Shown: one piece after another, positions 18,767 to 27,338 of the stretch
Position numbering within the stretch: the stretch's first letter is position 1
How the letters are laid out: each line of letters opens with the position of its first letter
Assembly: GCA_958296345.1 (NCBI GenBank)
Contig: CATQIJ010000006.1
Coordinates: 62,001 to 126,000 of the forward strand
From: an uncultured Rhizobiaceae bacterium
GTDB taxonomy: Bacteria > Pseudomonadota > Alphaproteobacteria > Rhizobiales > Rhizobiaceae
Reading direction: 5' to 3'
Length of the DNA: 64,000 bases
Notes under the pieces: generated by a model
What the model was told of the DNA's origin: nothing
The model's database searches: none
The model's input: the letters and a program-made list of their open reading frames with translations, nothing else
Translations under genes and position numbers: made by a program

Positions 18767-20011
18767 TCAATTATTCCGTTTGCTTCGAGTTCGTTTAATT
18801 TTTCTTCGCTCAAGCCAAGATGTTTGGAGAGAATTTCTCTGGTATCTTCTGCTCGCACAGGGGTGCTTTTTTGTATTGGATAGGCGTATCGCTGAAGTTA
18901 AGTGGATTGCCAATTAATGAAACCCCATCATTATTATTGTTACGATGCTCCATGTTAACTGTCATCTCACGATGCTGAATTTGTGGGTCGGCAAAAGTTT
19001 GCGCGAGGTCGTTTACAGGGCCACAAGGAACACCAGCCTCTTCCATTGCTTTAAGCCAGTATTCGGAAGTCTGTATCTTTGTATGTTTTCCTATTAATGG
19101 AATTAACTCGCGACGGTTTAAAACGCGTTCTTTATTATGCTTAAAACGCGGGTCTTCCGCTAGATCACTCGCACCTATTACTTTACACATGCGGGCAAAT
19201 TGACTGTCGTTACCTGCTGCAATAATAAAAGCCTGATCTGAAGCTGGAAATGTACCATACGGAATAATTGTGGGATGCTCGTTGCCTCTTCGTACAGGTG
19301 TTTCTCCTGATACAAGATAGGCTGTGCCTTGGTTTATGAGCCAAGAAACTTGGCAATCAAGAAGCGAAATATCCAAATGTTGACCTTTTCCAGATGTATG
19401 TCTTGCATTTAATGCCGCAAGAATAGCTACGCTTGCGTACATGCCACACATAACGTCTGCGATACCAACTCCGCATTTCATTGGTTCGCCGCCCTCTTCA
19501 TCTGGCTTGCCAGTGAGGCTCATGATCCCGCCCATGCCTTGGATTAAAAAATCATACCCGGGACGTTTTGCGTATGGGCCGGTCATGCCAAAGCCTGTAA
19601 TAGAACAGTAAATGAGTTTAGGATTAATCTTTGATAGTACTGTGTAATCAAGATTGTAACGAGCTAGATCACCTGTCTTAAAATTTCTACCAGAATATCA
19701 CAATTAGCCGCCAGCTCTCTGATGATTGCTTGTCCTTCTTTTTTTGTAAGGTCTACTGCTACAGAGTTCTTATTGCGGTTGGCGCAGAGGTAATATGCAC
19801 TTTCACTTGTGTCGTTACCATCTTCATCCTTTAAGAATGGAGGTCCCCAGAAGCGAGTATCATCACCTTTGTAAGGGCGCTCGATTTTAATAATTTCTGC
19901 GCCCATATCGCCAAAAAGCTGAGTGCATGTTGGTCCTGCAAGGATCCGAGATAAGTCAAGAACTTTAAGGCCAGATAATGGTCCCTGTTTTATTTCTTGA
20001 ATTGGATTCAT
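18745..20011 (-). pseudogene. CaiB/BaiF family CoA transferase, two frameshifts
   Basis: Repaired length about 421 aa, normal for class III CoA transferases. N-terminal LKVLDLSRILAGPTCTQLFGDMGAEIIKIERP and the CANRNKNSVAVDL motif are clear. The frame breaks near 19685 where adding one A gives ENFKTGDLARYNLDY and links to SITGFGMTGPYAKRPGYDF. It breaks again in an A-run near 18870, where one added A gives TPVRAEDTREILSKHLG. The corrected stop is TAA at 18747-18745, inside the next gene. The active-site Asp is expected just after the IPYGTFP-equivalent region. Both indels are in A/T runs, so sequencing error is likely. Confidence 0.8.
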
Positions 20012-20249
20012 GATTTAAAATCTTTCTGTAATTTATTATTTAGGAATAACAGGTTGGGTCATTCTGGCAATAAAATAAAACTCTATTTCAAATTCATTTA
20101 TGGTGAAGTTAGTGATGATATTGATGTTTTTTTCAAATTTTTGTGAAATCATTGTTATCAGAAAAAAAAATCATAGAACTTGCCAAGCAAGGCTACTTAT
20201 TTGTATTGATTTCAAAACGTGTAGCTTTTTTTACGGAATTAATTTTAAT

Positions 20250-21205
20250 GAACTTGATCGTTAGTAGTGATGCGCTTGAGCGTGATGCAAAGTTCTCGCA
20301 CCCTGATTTAACTGCCAAGGGGAAAAGCGTGCTCGTGTAGGTTTGACTAAATTACAAACTCTTTGGTTTAATACTGGGACGTTGTGTAATCTTGCTTGCA
20401 TTAATTGTTATATTGAATCAACGCCTAAGAATGATCGTCTAGTTTATTTAACACACGATGAAGCTACAGCTTATCTGGATGAAATTCGTGATGGTGATTA
20501 TGGTACAGAAGAAATTGGGATTACTGGCGGTGAGCCTTTTATGAATCCTGATATTCTTAAAATTATGAAAACGTCATTAGAACGTGGGTTTAAGCTATTG
20601 GTTCTTACGAATGCTATGCGCCCGATGATGACATGCGCTGATGGGCTTTTAAAATTGCATGAAAAATATGCAGATCAAATGGTACTTCGTGTTTCTGTTG
20701 ATCATTTCAAACCTGAGCTTCATGAAGAAGAGCGTGGGCCTAATTCTTGGGAACCAATGATGAAAGGGCTTCAATGGCTCTCGGAGCATGGATTTAATAT
20801 TGATGTTGCTGGGCGTACCCGGTGGGGCGAAGAAGAGCAGGAACTACGCGATGGGTTTGGTGCGTTTTTTAACGAACACAATATCGCGATTAATGCTCAA
20901 GATAAGAAACAACTTATTTTATTCCCTGAGATGGAAGACAATAATGACGTTCCTGAAATTACCACAGCTTGTTGGAGTATACTGGATGTTAATCCTGCGG
21001 ATATGATGTGCTCATCATCGCGTATGGTTGTGAAGCATAAGGGGGATGAAAAGCCTTCTGTACAAGCCTGCACTTTACTTGCTTATGATCAGCAATTTAA
21101 TTTAGGTTCAACGCTTAAAGAAGCATCAAAACCTGTTCCTCTAAATCACCGCTTTTGTGCCAAGTTTTGTGTGCTTGGCGCGGCGCTTGTAGTGTGAAAG
21201 ATTAA
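20250..21205 (+). pseudogene. Radical SAM protein, frameshifted near its start
   Basis: The 4Fe-4S cluster motif is CNLACINC (CxxxCxxC), followed by GITGGEPFMNP, the SAM-binding GGE. The true start seems to be ATG 20250 (MNLIVSSDALERDAKFSH): the frame fails in the run GGGGAAAA at about 20320, and adding one G yields EKRARVG joined to LTKLQTLWFNTGTLCN. The open frame stops at 21197 (CVLGAALVV), but a one-base shift near 21180 would give a GACSVKD ending with TAA at 21203-21205, retaining a C-terminal Cys. No SPASM domain is visible. First gene of a four-gene unit with an MTA phosphorylase and two transferases. Confidence 0.75.
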
Positions 21206-21208
21206 ACT

Positions 21209-22054
21209 ATGCTTGCAATAATTGGCGGCACTGGTCTGTATAATATTGACGGTGTTGAACTTGTTTCAGAACAAGAAATTGAAACCCCTTTTGGTAAACC
21301 TTCTGCGCCTGTTAAAAAATTACGTACTGGTGATAGAGAATTCTTATTTCTTCCTCGCCATGGTGCTGGACACGCAGTCCTACCGCATGAAATTAATTAC
21401 CGTGCAAACATCTTTGCTTTGAAAAAAGCTGGTGCGCGTATGGTCGTTGGGTTTTCTGCTGTCGGCAGTTTGCGAGAAGAAATTGCGCCGGGTGATTTTA
21501 CTGTTCCATCGCAATATCTAGATCTGACCAAAGGCAAGCGTGAGTATACATTCTTTGGTAATGGCATTGCGGCACATGTTTCAACTGCAATTCCAACGTG
21601 CCCTGATTTATCCAACTGGATTGCTGGTGTTGCACAGGCTAGCGACACAAAGCTTCATGCAGGTAAAACTTATGCTTGTGTGGAAGGGCCGCGTCTTGGC
21701 ACAAAAGCTGAGAGCTTTTTCATGCGCGGAGCAGGATGTGATTTGGTTGGTATGACCAATGTGCCAGAGGTTTTTTTGGCGCGTGAAGCGCAGCTTTCTT
21801 ATGCAACAATTTGTATTGCGACTGATTATGATTGTTGGTTGGAGGATCCTGAACAACATGTAACTGTGCAGGCGGTGATTGAACGATTTGGTGCAAGCTT
21901 AGAAAAAGCGAAAGTGCTTTTGATGGAGATGTTGAAGTCTCCTTTACCTGAGGTTGATCAAGACTATCGTAAAGCACTTGCGATGGCTGTTCTCACACCA
22001 GATGTTGCTTTGAATAACGATCAGCTGGCAATGCTGGAAGTTCTTAGAGCTTAA
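21209..22054 (+). CDS. mtnP: S-methyl-5'-thioadenosine phosphorylase-like enzyme
   Basis: 281 aa, PNP/MTAP family. Phosphate loop IIGGTGLY at the start, FLPRHGAGHAVLPHEINYRANI, and the base/ribose contact GAGCDLVGMTNVPEVFLAREA. The family cleaves the glycosidic bond of 5'-modified adenosines with phosphate, giving adenine and a 5-substituted ribose 1-phosphate. It is sandwiched between a radical SAM gene and two transferase genes with no gap, so it may act on a 5'-deoxyadenosyl product made by the radical SAM enzyme and not only on methylthioadenosine. That is inference. Confidence 0.88.
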   Translation: MLAIIGGTGLYNIDGVELVSEQEIETPFGKPSAPVKKLRTGDREFLFLPRHGAGHAVLPHEINYRANIFALKKAGARMVVGFSAVGSLREEIAPGDFTVPSQYLDLTKGKREYTFFGNGIAAHVSTAIPTCPDLSNWIAGVAQASDTKLHAGKTYACVEGPRLGTKAESFFMRGAGCDLVGMTNVPEVFLAREAQLSYATICIATDYDCWLEDPEQHVTVQAVIERFGASLEKAKVLLMEMLKSPLPEVDQDYRKALAMAVLTPDVALNNDQLAMLEVLRA

Positions 22055-22726
22055 ATGATTTCTGTTATTGTTCCACTCGCGCCTAATGAGGATAAGTGGA
22101 ATGAGCTTGTTCCTCAACTTAATGATTTACCAAATGGATCAGAAATAATTTTGGTTGTTGGCGTTGGTGAGAAAATTGATGTTTCTCAATATCAAAACGT
22201 TCGATTTATTGAAGGGGGCAATGGGCGAGCAAGACGAATGAACTCTGGGGCCGCAAAAGCAAAGCATGAATGCCTTTGGTTCCTTCATGCGGATAGTATG
22301 CTGGCTTCTGACACAATATCGAAACTTGTTGCGAGTTATCACCAAGAACCGAATGCACTTTATTATAGCGATTTAAAGTTTTTGGATGACGGACCAAAGC
22401 TTATCAAGCTGAATGAGTGGATGGTGAGGTGGCGTTCTGATATTCTTAAAATGCCATTTGGGGATCAGGGGGTTGCTATTTCAAAGTCTTTGTTTGAAGA
22501 ACTTTGCTGCTACCGCGATGATGTAGAATATGGCGAGGATTATGTTTTCACCTGGAAGATGAGGCAAGAAGGTTATCCAATTAAGCGAACTGGAGCATCT
22601 ATTTATACGTCTGCTCGAAAATATGAAAAGGGCGGTTGGGGTAAGGTGACTTCACTTCATGTTTATCTAACATTTAAGCAGGGGTGGCCTGAGTTCTGGC
22701 TTTGGGTAAGAAAGAGATTTTTATGA
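22055..22726 (+). CDS. TIGR04283-type glycosyltransferase (rSAM-associated transferase 2)
   Basis: 223 aa GT-A family 2 fold: MISVIVPLAPNEDKW at the N-terminus, RFIEGGNGRARRMNSGAAKAKHECLWFLHADS with the metal-binding HAD, and FGDQGVAISKSLFEELCCYRDDVEYGEDYVFTWKMRQEG. This matches the small transferase I know as the rSAM/selenodomain-associated transferase 2 family. It abuts the phosphorylase gene and overlaps the next gene by 4 bp. Confidence 0.83.
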   Translation: MISVIVPLAPNEDKWNELVPQLNDLPNGSEIILVVGVGEKIDVSQYQNVRFIEGGNGRARRMNSGAAKAKHECLWFLHADSMLASDTISKLVASYHQEPNALYYSDLKFLDDGPKLIKLNEWMVRWRSDILKMPFGDQGVAISKSLFEELCCYRDDVEYGEDYVFTWKMRQEGYPIKRTGASIYTSARKYEKGGWGKVTSLHVYLTFKQGWPEFWLWVRKRFL

Positions 22727-23418
22727 AGATTGCCATAGCTGTCTTTGCAAAGACGATTGGGTTGTCGCCTGTAAAAACGCGTCTTGCTGCTGATATTGGT
22801 CAGGAGAAGGCTGAAACATTTTATCAGATGAGTGTTACCTGTGTTCAAGAAATACTTGAAGCTGCCGTTATCCAGAACCCAAAAATTTTTCCACACTGGG
22901 TTTTGGCCGAAGAAGATGCGCCAACGCGATCTGAATGGAATACCTTTCCGGCGCTTTGGACGGGTGAGGGCGGACTGGGTGAGCGTCTTTCAAATGTAAG
23001 TCATGAATTGTTTAAAAATTATGATGTTGTAATTTTGATTGGTACGGACAGCCCACAAATGAGCGCAAAAAGACTTTTACAAACTGTGCTAACGCTTGAA
23101 GTTAATCCTGGTCTCATTCACGTTGCAGGGCCTGCAAGAGATGGTGGGTTCTGGTTATGGGGGTCACATAAACCAATGCCGTTGGAGGTTTGGAAAAGTG
23201 TGACTTATAGTGCTGATACGACTTTAGAAGAGTTGGTTAAAGCCACTAATGATTATGGTCATAACGTTCATATCGACCACAAAATGCAGGATGTTGATGT
23301 TTTAGAAAATCTTATAACCTTGCAAAAAGAACTTGAGCAGAAAAGCAATATATTGCTTCCTGCCCAAATAGTTTTGTTAAAGTGGCTGCAAGCGCGTAGC
23401 CCTACTTTTCAGGTATGA
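22723..23418 (+). CDS. TIGR04282-type transferase (rSAM-associated transferase 1)
   Basis: 231 aa from the ATG at 22723 (ATGA overlap with the previous stop); the longer frame from 22702 has only a TTG start. Motifs AVFAKTIGLSPVKTRLAADIG, the metal-binding VVILIGTDSPQMSAKRL, and AGPARDGGFWLWG are those of DUF2064/TIGR04282 nucleotidyl- or glycosyltransferase-like proteins. It converges on livM, whose end it overlaps by 17 bp. With the preceding gene it forms the transferase pair usually found near radical SAM genes. Confidence 0.83.
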   Translation: MKIAIAVFAKTIGLSPVKTRLAADIGQEKAETFYQMSVTCVQEILEAAVIQNPKIFPHWVLAEEDAPTRSEWNTFPALWTGEGGLGERLSNVSHELFKNYDVVILIGTDSPQMSAKRLLQTVLTLEVNPGLIHVAGPARDGGFWLWGSHKPMPLEVWKSVTYSADTTLEELVKATNDYGHNVHIDHKMQDVDVLENLITLQKELEQKSNILLPAQIVLLKWLQARSPTFQV

Positions 23419-24709
23419 GCCCTTTGGGCGTAAACCTGAGTACCAGTAGTAATATAACCCCCATCATCATCAATCGCATATGAGCTGCTGATTTTAAAAG
23501 GTGCGAACGTAAATCGCTATCTTCTGCCATGCCAGAAGTTATTACATCCATAAACCAAAGGCCAATTGGCTCTGCTTCAATCCAGAAGAAACCAACGACG
23601 AAGCCGCCAAGAACTGCGCCCCAATTGTTGCCAGAACCACCCACAATCACCATCACCCATATGAGGAAGGTATAGCGCAGTGGTTGATAGGCAGTTGGTG
23701 TGAAGAGGCCATCCAGTGTGGTCAGCATCGCACCTGCAATGCCGACAACTGCTGAACCCAGAATAAAGACCTGTAAGTGCCTGCCAGTTACATTTTTGCC
23801 CATGGCTTCTGCAGCTGTTTCGTTATCACGAATGGCACGCATCATGCGCCCCCAAGGAGAGGCGAGCGCTTTTTCTGATAGGTACAAAATGATAAGCAGC
23901 ACAATTGCAAAAAGAGCAGCATAAGAGAGCTTTACCATTATTGACGACAGATCAACAATTGACATGCCCCAACTGTTTGCCAAGTCCATCCAGTAAGTGG
24001 ATTTTTGAATGTTTACTTCGTATGGAACTGAAAAAGGTCGCGGTAGACCGTTTACGTTTTTAACGCCTCTGGTAAGCCAGTCTTCGTTTTTTAAAACAGC
24101 AATAATGATTTCTGAAATACCAAGAGTAGCAATTGCCAGATAATCAGAACGAAGACCTAATGATATCTTGCCAACTAACCAAGCTGCACCTGCGGCTAGA
24201 ATGCCACCTAACACCCAACCAAAAAGGATTGGCATGTTTAGGCCACCTAGATTGCCTGTTCCTGCTGAATCATAAGATTCAATTGCATCAACTGCTGGGT
24301 CAAGATAATGGCGAATAACAAAGAAACTTAAGATAGAAATTGCAGTAATAACTAGTTTCCGCGTACCACCTTTTAGCTTGTTATAGGCGTAATAAATAGC
24401 TGCAATAGCTATTGCAGTCAGGAATGCGGAAAAGAGTATTCCTGATCCGCCTGCATCTATTGCACCATAAACAGGCGGAATAGAAACAAGTGTTGCTGCC
24501 ATGCCGCCGAGTGCCACAAAGCCCATAATGCCAACATTTAGTAGGCCGGCATATCCCCATTGTATGTTCACGCCTAAAGACATTACTGCTGAGATTAAAC
24601 AGAAATTGAGGATGAAGAGGGATGTTGACCATGAGTTAAAAATCCCCACGGCAATAAACAGCAATCCCATGATTGCAAATAAAGATATATTGCGCAAATT
24701 GAAGGTCAT
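23402..24709 (-). CDS. livM: Branched-chain amino acid ABC permease LivM
   Basis: 435 aa, about ten hydrophobic segments. The family core is GVNIQWGYAGLLNVGIMGFVALGG near the N-terminus and WGRMMRAIRDNETAAEAMGKNV plus IVGGSGNNWGAVLGG in the C-terminal half. It is longer than average because of an inserted membrane/loop region (residues about 90-165), as in many alphaproteobacterial LivM. Overlaps livH by 4 bp. Last gene of a livKGFHM operon for hydrophobic amino acid or amide import. Confidence 0.92.
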   Translation of the reverse strand: MTFNLRNISLFAIMGLLFIAVGIFNSWSTSLFILNFCLISAVMSLGVNIQWGYAGLLNVGIMGFVALGGMAATLVSIPPVYGAIDAGGSGILFSAFLTAIAIAAIYYAYNKLKGGTRKLVITAISILSFFVIRHYLDPAVDAIESYDSAGTGNLGGLNMPILFGWVLGGILAAGAAWLVGKISLGLRSDYLAIATLGISEIIIAVLKNEDWLTRGVKNVNGLPRPFSVPYEVNIQKSTYWMDLANSWGMSIVDLSSIMVKLSYAALFAIVLLIILYLSEKALASPWGRMMRAIRDNETAAEAMGKNVTGRHLQVFILGSAVVGIAGAMLTTLDGLFTPTAYQPLRYTFLIWVMVIVGGSGNNWGAVLGGFVVGFFWIEAEPIGLWFMDVITSGMAEDSDLRSHLLKSAAHMRLMMMGVILLLVLRFTPKGLIPEK

Positions 24710-25719
24710 ATTGATTGCCCTTTCATAAGCCCGGTGGGTTTGACCAGTAGCACGATCACTAGAATTGTGAATGAAACTGCAAATTTATAATCAGTAGATA
24801 AAAGCTGTACCAAGCCTTCTGGTGCCCAGCTTTCAGGAACTAAATATCCAATAACCTGTTTGTATGCGAATGTTACTGCGACTTCTGAGAGTGCAATGAA
24901 AAAGCCGCCCAAAATCGCACCCACAGGATTGCCTATCCCGCCAACAATTGCTGCTGCAAAGATTGGAAGTAGGATTTGTAGGTATGTGAAAGGTTTGAAA
25001 CTCTTATCTAAGCCATAAAGTGTTCCAGCAACGGTTGCTAGTACTGCTGTTAAAACCCAAGCGATCATTACAACACGGTCGGGGTTGATGCCGGAAAGAA
25101 GCGCTAAATCTTCATTGTCTGAATAAGCACGCATGGATTTACCTGTTCGGGTTCTGTTTAGGAACCAGAACAGTGCTGCAACGCAGATGATAGTTACAAC
25201 AATCGTAATCCCTTGTGTCATCTTAAAGGCCATGCCTTGGTCCAGGCCTGTCATTTCTTTAAACTCTCTCGCCGTGATAATGAAGCGCGAGCCATCTGTG
25301 AAAATACGGTCATCTGGGCCAATGATAAATCTGATTAAGCCATTATAAAAGAACATCACACCTAATGAGGCGATTAGATAAATAACTGGTTTAGATTTTT
25401 GCTTTCGGTAGAATTTATAGACGAGTTTATCAGTTCCAAGCACGAGTAATATCGCTGCTAAGATACCAATCGGCATGGCAAGTAACGCTGTTGGAATAGG
25501 GCCAAGACTTATGCCGTTTGATTGTAGGAACCATGTGGCAAGAATTGTGAACATTGTACCAAAAGCCATGGTCTCACCATGAGCGAAATTCGAGAAACGT
25601 AAAATGCCATAAATGAGCGTTACGCCTAATGCACCCAGTGCCAATTGGCAACCATAAGCAATACCAGGGATCACTAGGAAGTTTAAGAGAAGGACGATGG
25701 CGTTTAGAAAATCTGTCAT
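24706..25719 (-). CDS. livH: Branched-chain amino acid ABC permease LivH
   Basis: 337 aa inner membrane permease. GALGVTLIYGILRFSNFAHGETMAFG near the N-terminus, the EAA-like loop NRTRTGKSMRAYSDNEDLALLSGINPDRVV, and IVGGIGNPVGAILGGFFIALSE are classic LivH features. Starts 4 bp after the stop of livF and overlaps livM. Confidence 0.93.
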   Translation of the reverse strand: MTDFLNAIVLLLNFLVIPGIAYGCQLALGALGVTLIYGILRFSNFAHGETMAFGTMFTILATWFLQSNGISLGPIPTALLAMPIGILAAILLVLGTDKLVYKFYRKQKSKPVIYLIASLGVMFFYNGLIRFIIGPDDRIFTDGSRFIITAREFKEMTGLDQGMAFKMTQGITIVVTIICVAALFWFLNRTRTGKSMRAYSDNEDLALLSGINPDRVVMIAWVLTAVLATVAGTLYGLDKSFKPFTYLQILLPIFAAAIVGGIGNPVGAILGGFFIALSEVAVTFAYKQVIGYLVPESWAPEGLVQLLSTDYKFAVSFTILVIVLLVKPTGLMKGQSI

Positions 25720-25723
25720 GTTC

Positions 25724-26428
25724 TTAACCTCCCAAGAATGCTTTACGGACTTCAGGATCGGCCATTAAGGCTTCGCCTGTGTCTGTGTATCGGTTTTTAC
25801 CTTGCACGAGAACATAGCCTTTATCTGCTATATTCAATGCTTGCTTGGCGTTTTGCTCAACCATCAAAATTGCAATTCCCGTTTTGGCAATTTCAATAAT
25901 GCGGTCAAAAAGTTCATCCATGACGATTGGTGAAACACCTGCTGTTGGCTCGTCTAACATAAGAACTTTTGGTTGTGTCATTAAGGCACGACCAACAGCC
26001 ACCTGTTGTCTTTGGCCACCTGAAAGTTCACCTGCTGGTTGCTTGCGTTTTTCTTTTAAGATTGGAAATAGTTCAAAGACTTGTTCCATGGTGTCTTTAA
26101 TATCATCTTCTCGAATAAAAGCGCCCATTTCTAAGTTTTCTTCAACACTCATGGTTGCAAAAACATTGCTGGTTTGGGGCACAAAGCCCATGCCTTTTTG
26201 AACTCGTGCTTGTGGGGAAAGTGATGTTATGTCTTCGCCGTCCATCATCACACGGCCTGTGTGAATATTGAGCATACCGAATACTGCTTTCATCGCGGTC
26301 GATTTACCAGCACCATTTGGGCCAACCACAACTGCGATCTCACCTTTTTCAACACCAATGGTACAGTCGTGCAATATGTCTGCTCCGCCATATCCACCTG
26401 TCATGTTTTCACCAATCAGGAAACTCAT
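25724..26428 (-). CDS. livF: Branched-chain amino acid ABC ATPase LivF
   Basis: 234 aa. Walker A VGPNGAGKSTAMKAV, Q-loop PQTSNVFATMSVEENL, signature LSGGQRQQVAVGRAL, Walker B LMLDEPTAGVSP, H-loop LMVEQN with Gln next to it, as typical for LivF. Overlaps the livG stop by 4 bp. Confidence 0.93.
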   Translation of the reverse strand: MSFLIGENMTGGYGGADILHDCTIGVEKGEIAVVVGPNGAGKSTAMKAVFGMLNIHTGRVMMDGEDITSLSPQARVQKGMGFVPQTSNVFATMSVEENLEMGAFIREDDIKDTMEQVFELFPILKEKRKQPAGELSGGQRQQVAVGRALMTQPKVLMLDEPTAGVSPIVMDELFDRIIEIAKTGIAILMVEQNAKQALNIADKGYVLVQGKNRYTDTGEALMADPEVRKAFLGG

Positions 26429-27276
26429 TTGGATTTACCTCCCGATTTTTTTGCTCGCGGTTTTGTAGCTGATTTTGCTTTTGGCTTTGTTTTGGGTTTT
26501 GTTGATTTAGGTTTGTTTTTTAAACCTGTTCCAAGATAAGCTTCAATAACTTCTTCGTTGTTTTTTACATCTTCGGCTGTACCTTGTGCTAGCACTTTAC
26601 CTTCCGCCATGCAGATAACTGGATCACATAGGCGCGAAATAAACTCCATGTCATGCTCGATCATGCAAAACGTGTAACCGCGCTCTTGATTAAGCCGTAA
26701 TATGGCATCGCCTATTGTGTTGAGAAGTGTACGGTTTACGCCCGCGCCAACTTCATCAAGGAAGACAATTTTTGCATCCACCATCATAGTGCGGCCAAGC
26801 TCTAGCAGTTTTTTCTGGCCGCCAGAAAGATTACCTGCGAACTCGTCAGCTACCTGTGGGATTTCTAAGAATTCAATAACGTCATTCGCTTTTGCACGAA
26901 TGGCTTCTTCTTCTGCACGGACTTTTTTAGGGTTGGTCCAAGTACTGATAAGGCTCTCGCCAGATTGATTACCTGGAACCATCATTAGGTTTTCGCGTAC
27001 AGTCAGCGTTGAGAATTCGTGAGCAATTTGGAATGTGCGTAGCAAGCCTTGAGCAAATAACTCATGAGGTGTTAGGCCTGTAATATCTTCACCATCAAGC
27101 AGTACGCGGCCTGATGTTGGTTTGTGCAATCCAGCAATAACATTGAACAGCGTTGTCTTACCTGCGCCATTAGGGCCGATAAGTCCGGTGATTGAACCTG
27201 TTTTAATTGTAAGTGAAGCGCCATCTACTGCGCGAATGCCACCAAAGTGCTTATGAACGTCCTCTACGACAATCAT
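26425..27276 (-). CDS. livG: Branched-chain amino acid ABC ATPase LivG, basic tail
   Basis: 283 aa from the ATG at 27276 (MIVVEDVHKHFGG). Walker A IGPNGAGKTTLFNV, signature LSGGQKKLLELGR, Walker B IVFLDEVGAGVN (Glu-Val where most have Glu-Pro), H-loop MIEHDMEF. After the normal LivG end (EAYLGTGLK) the protein carries a tail of about 30 residues almost entirely Lys, Pro, Thr, Ser and Ala (NKPKSTKPKTKPKAKS and on), which is unusual. Confidence 0.9.
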   Translation of the reverse strand: MIVVEDVHKHFGGIRAVDGASLTIKTGSITGLIGPNGAGKTTLFNVIAGLHKPTSGRVLLDGEDITGLTPHELFAQGLLRTFQIAHEFSTLTVRENLMMVPGNQSGESLISTWTNPKKVRAEEEAIRAKANDVIEFLEIPQVADEFAGNLSGGQKKLLELGRTMMVDAKIVFLDEVGAGVNRTLLNTIGDAILRLNQERGYTFCMIEHDMEFISRLCDPVICMAEGKVLAQGTAEDVKNNEEVIEAYLGTGLKNKPKSTKPKTKPKAKSATKPRAKKSGGKSK

Positions 27277-27295
27277 GCAAATATCCCCCAATATG

Positions 27296-27324
27296 AAAAC
27301 GGCCCGGGTTGCCCGGGCCGTTTT
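27296..27324 (-). terminator. Strong terminator/attenuator between livK and livG
   Basis: Perfect 13-bp stem AAAACGGCCCGGG/CCCGGGCCGTTTT with a 3-base loop. On the minus strand it follows the livK stop by 15 bp and precedes livG by 20 bp, so it probably limits readthrough and sets high binding-protein to transporter ratio. Confidence 0.85.
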
Positions 27325-27338
27325 GCAAGTTTTAAATC

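Noticed and set aside
20143..20340. A separate 65-codon gene upstream of the radical SAM gene
   Set aside because: Its last part is the N-terminus of the radical SAM protein in a shifted frame; the part before ATG 20250 has no ribosome site or motif.
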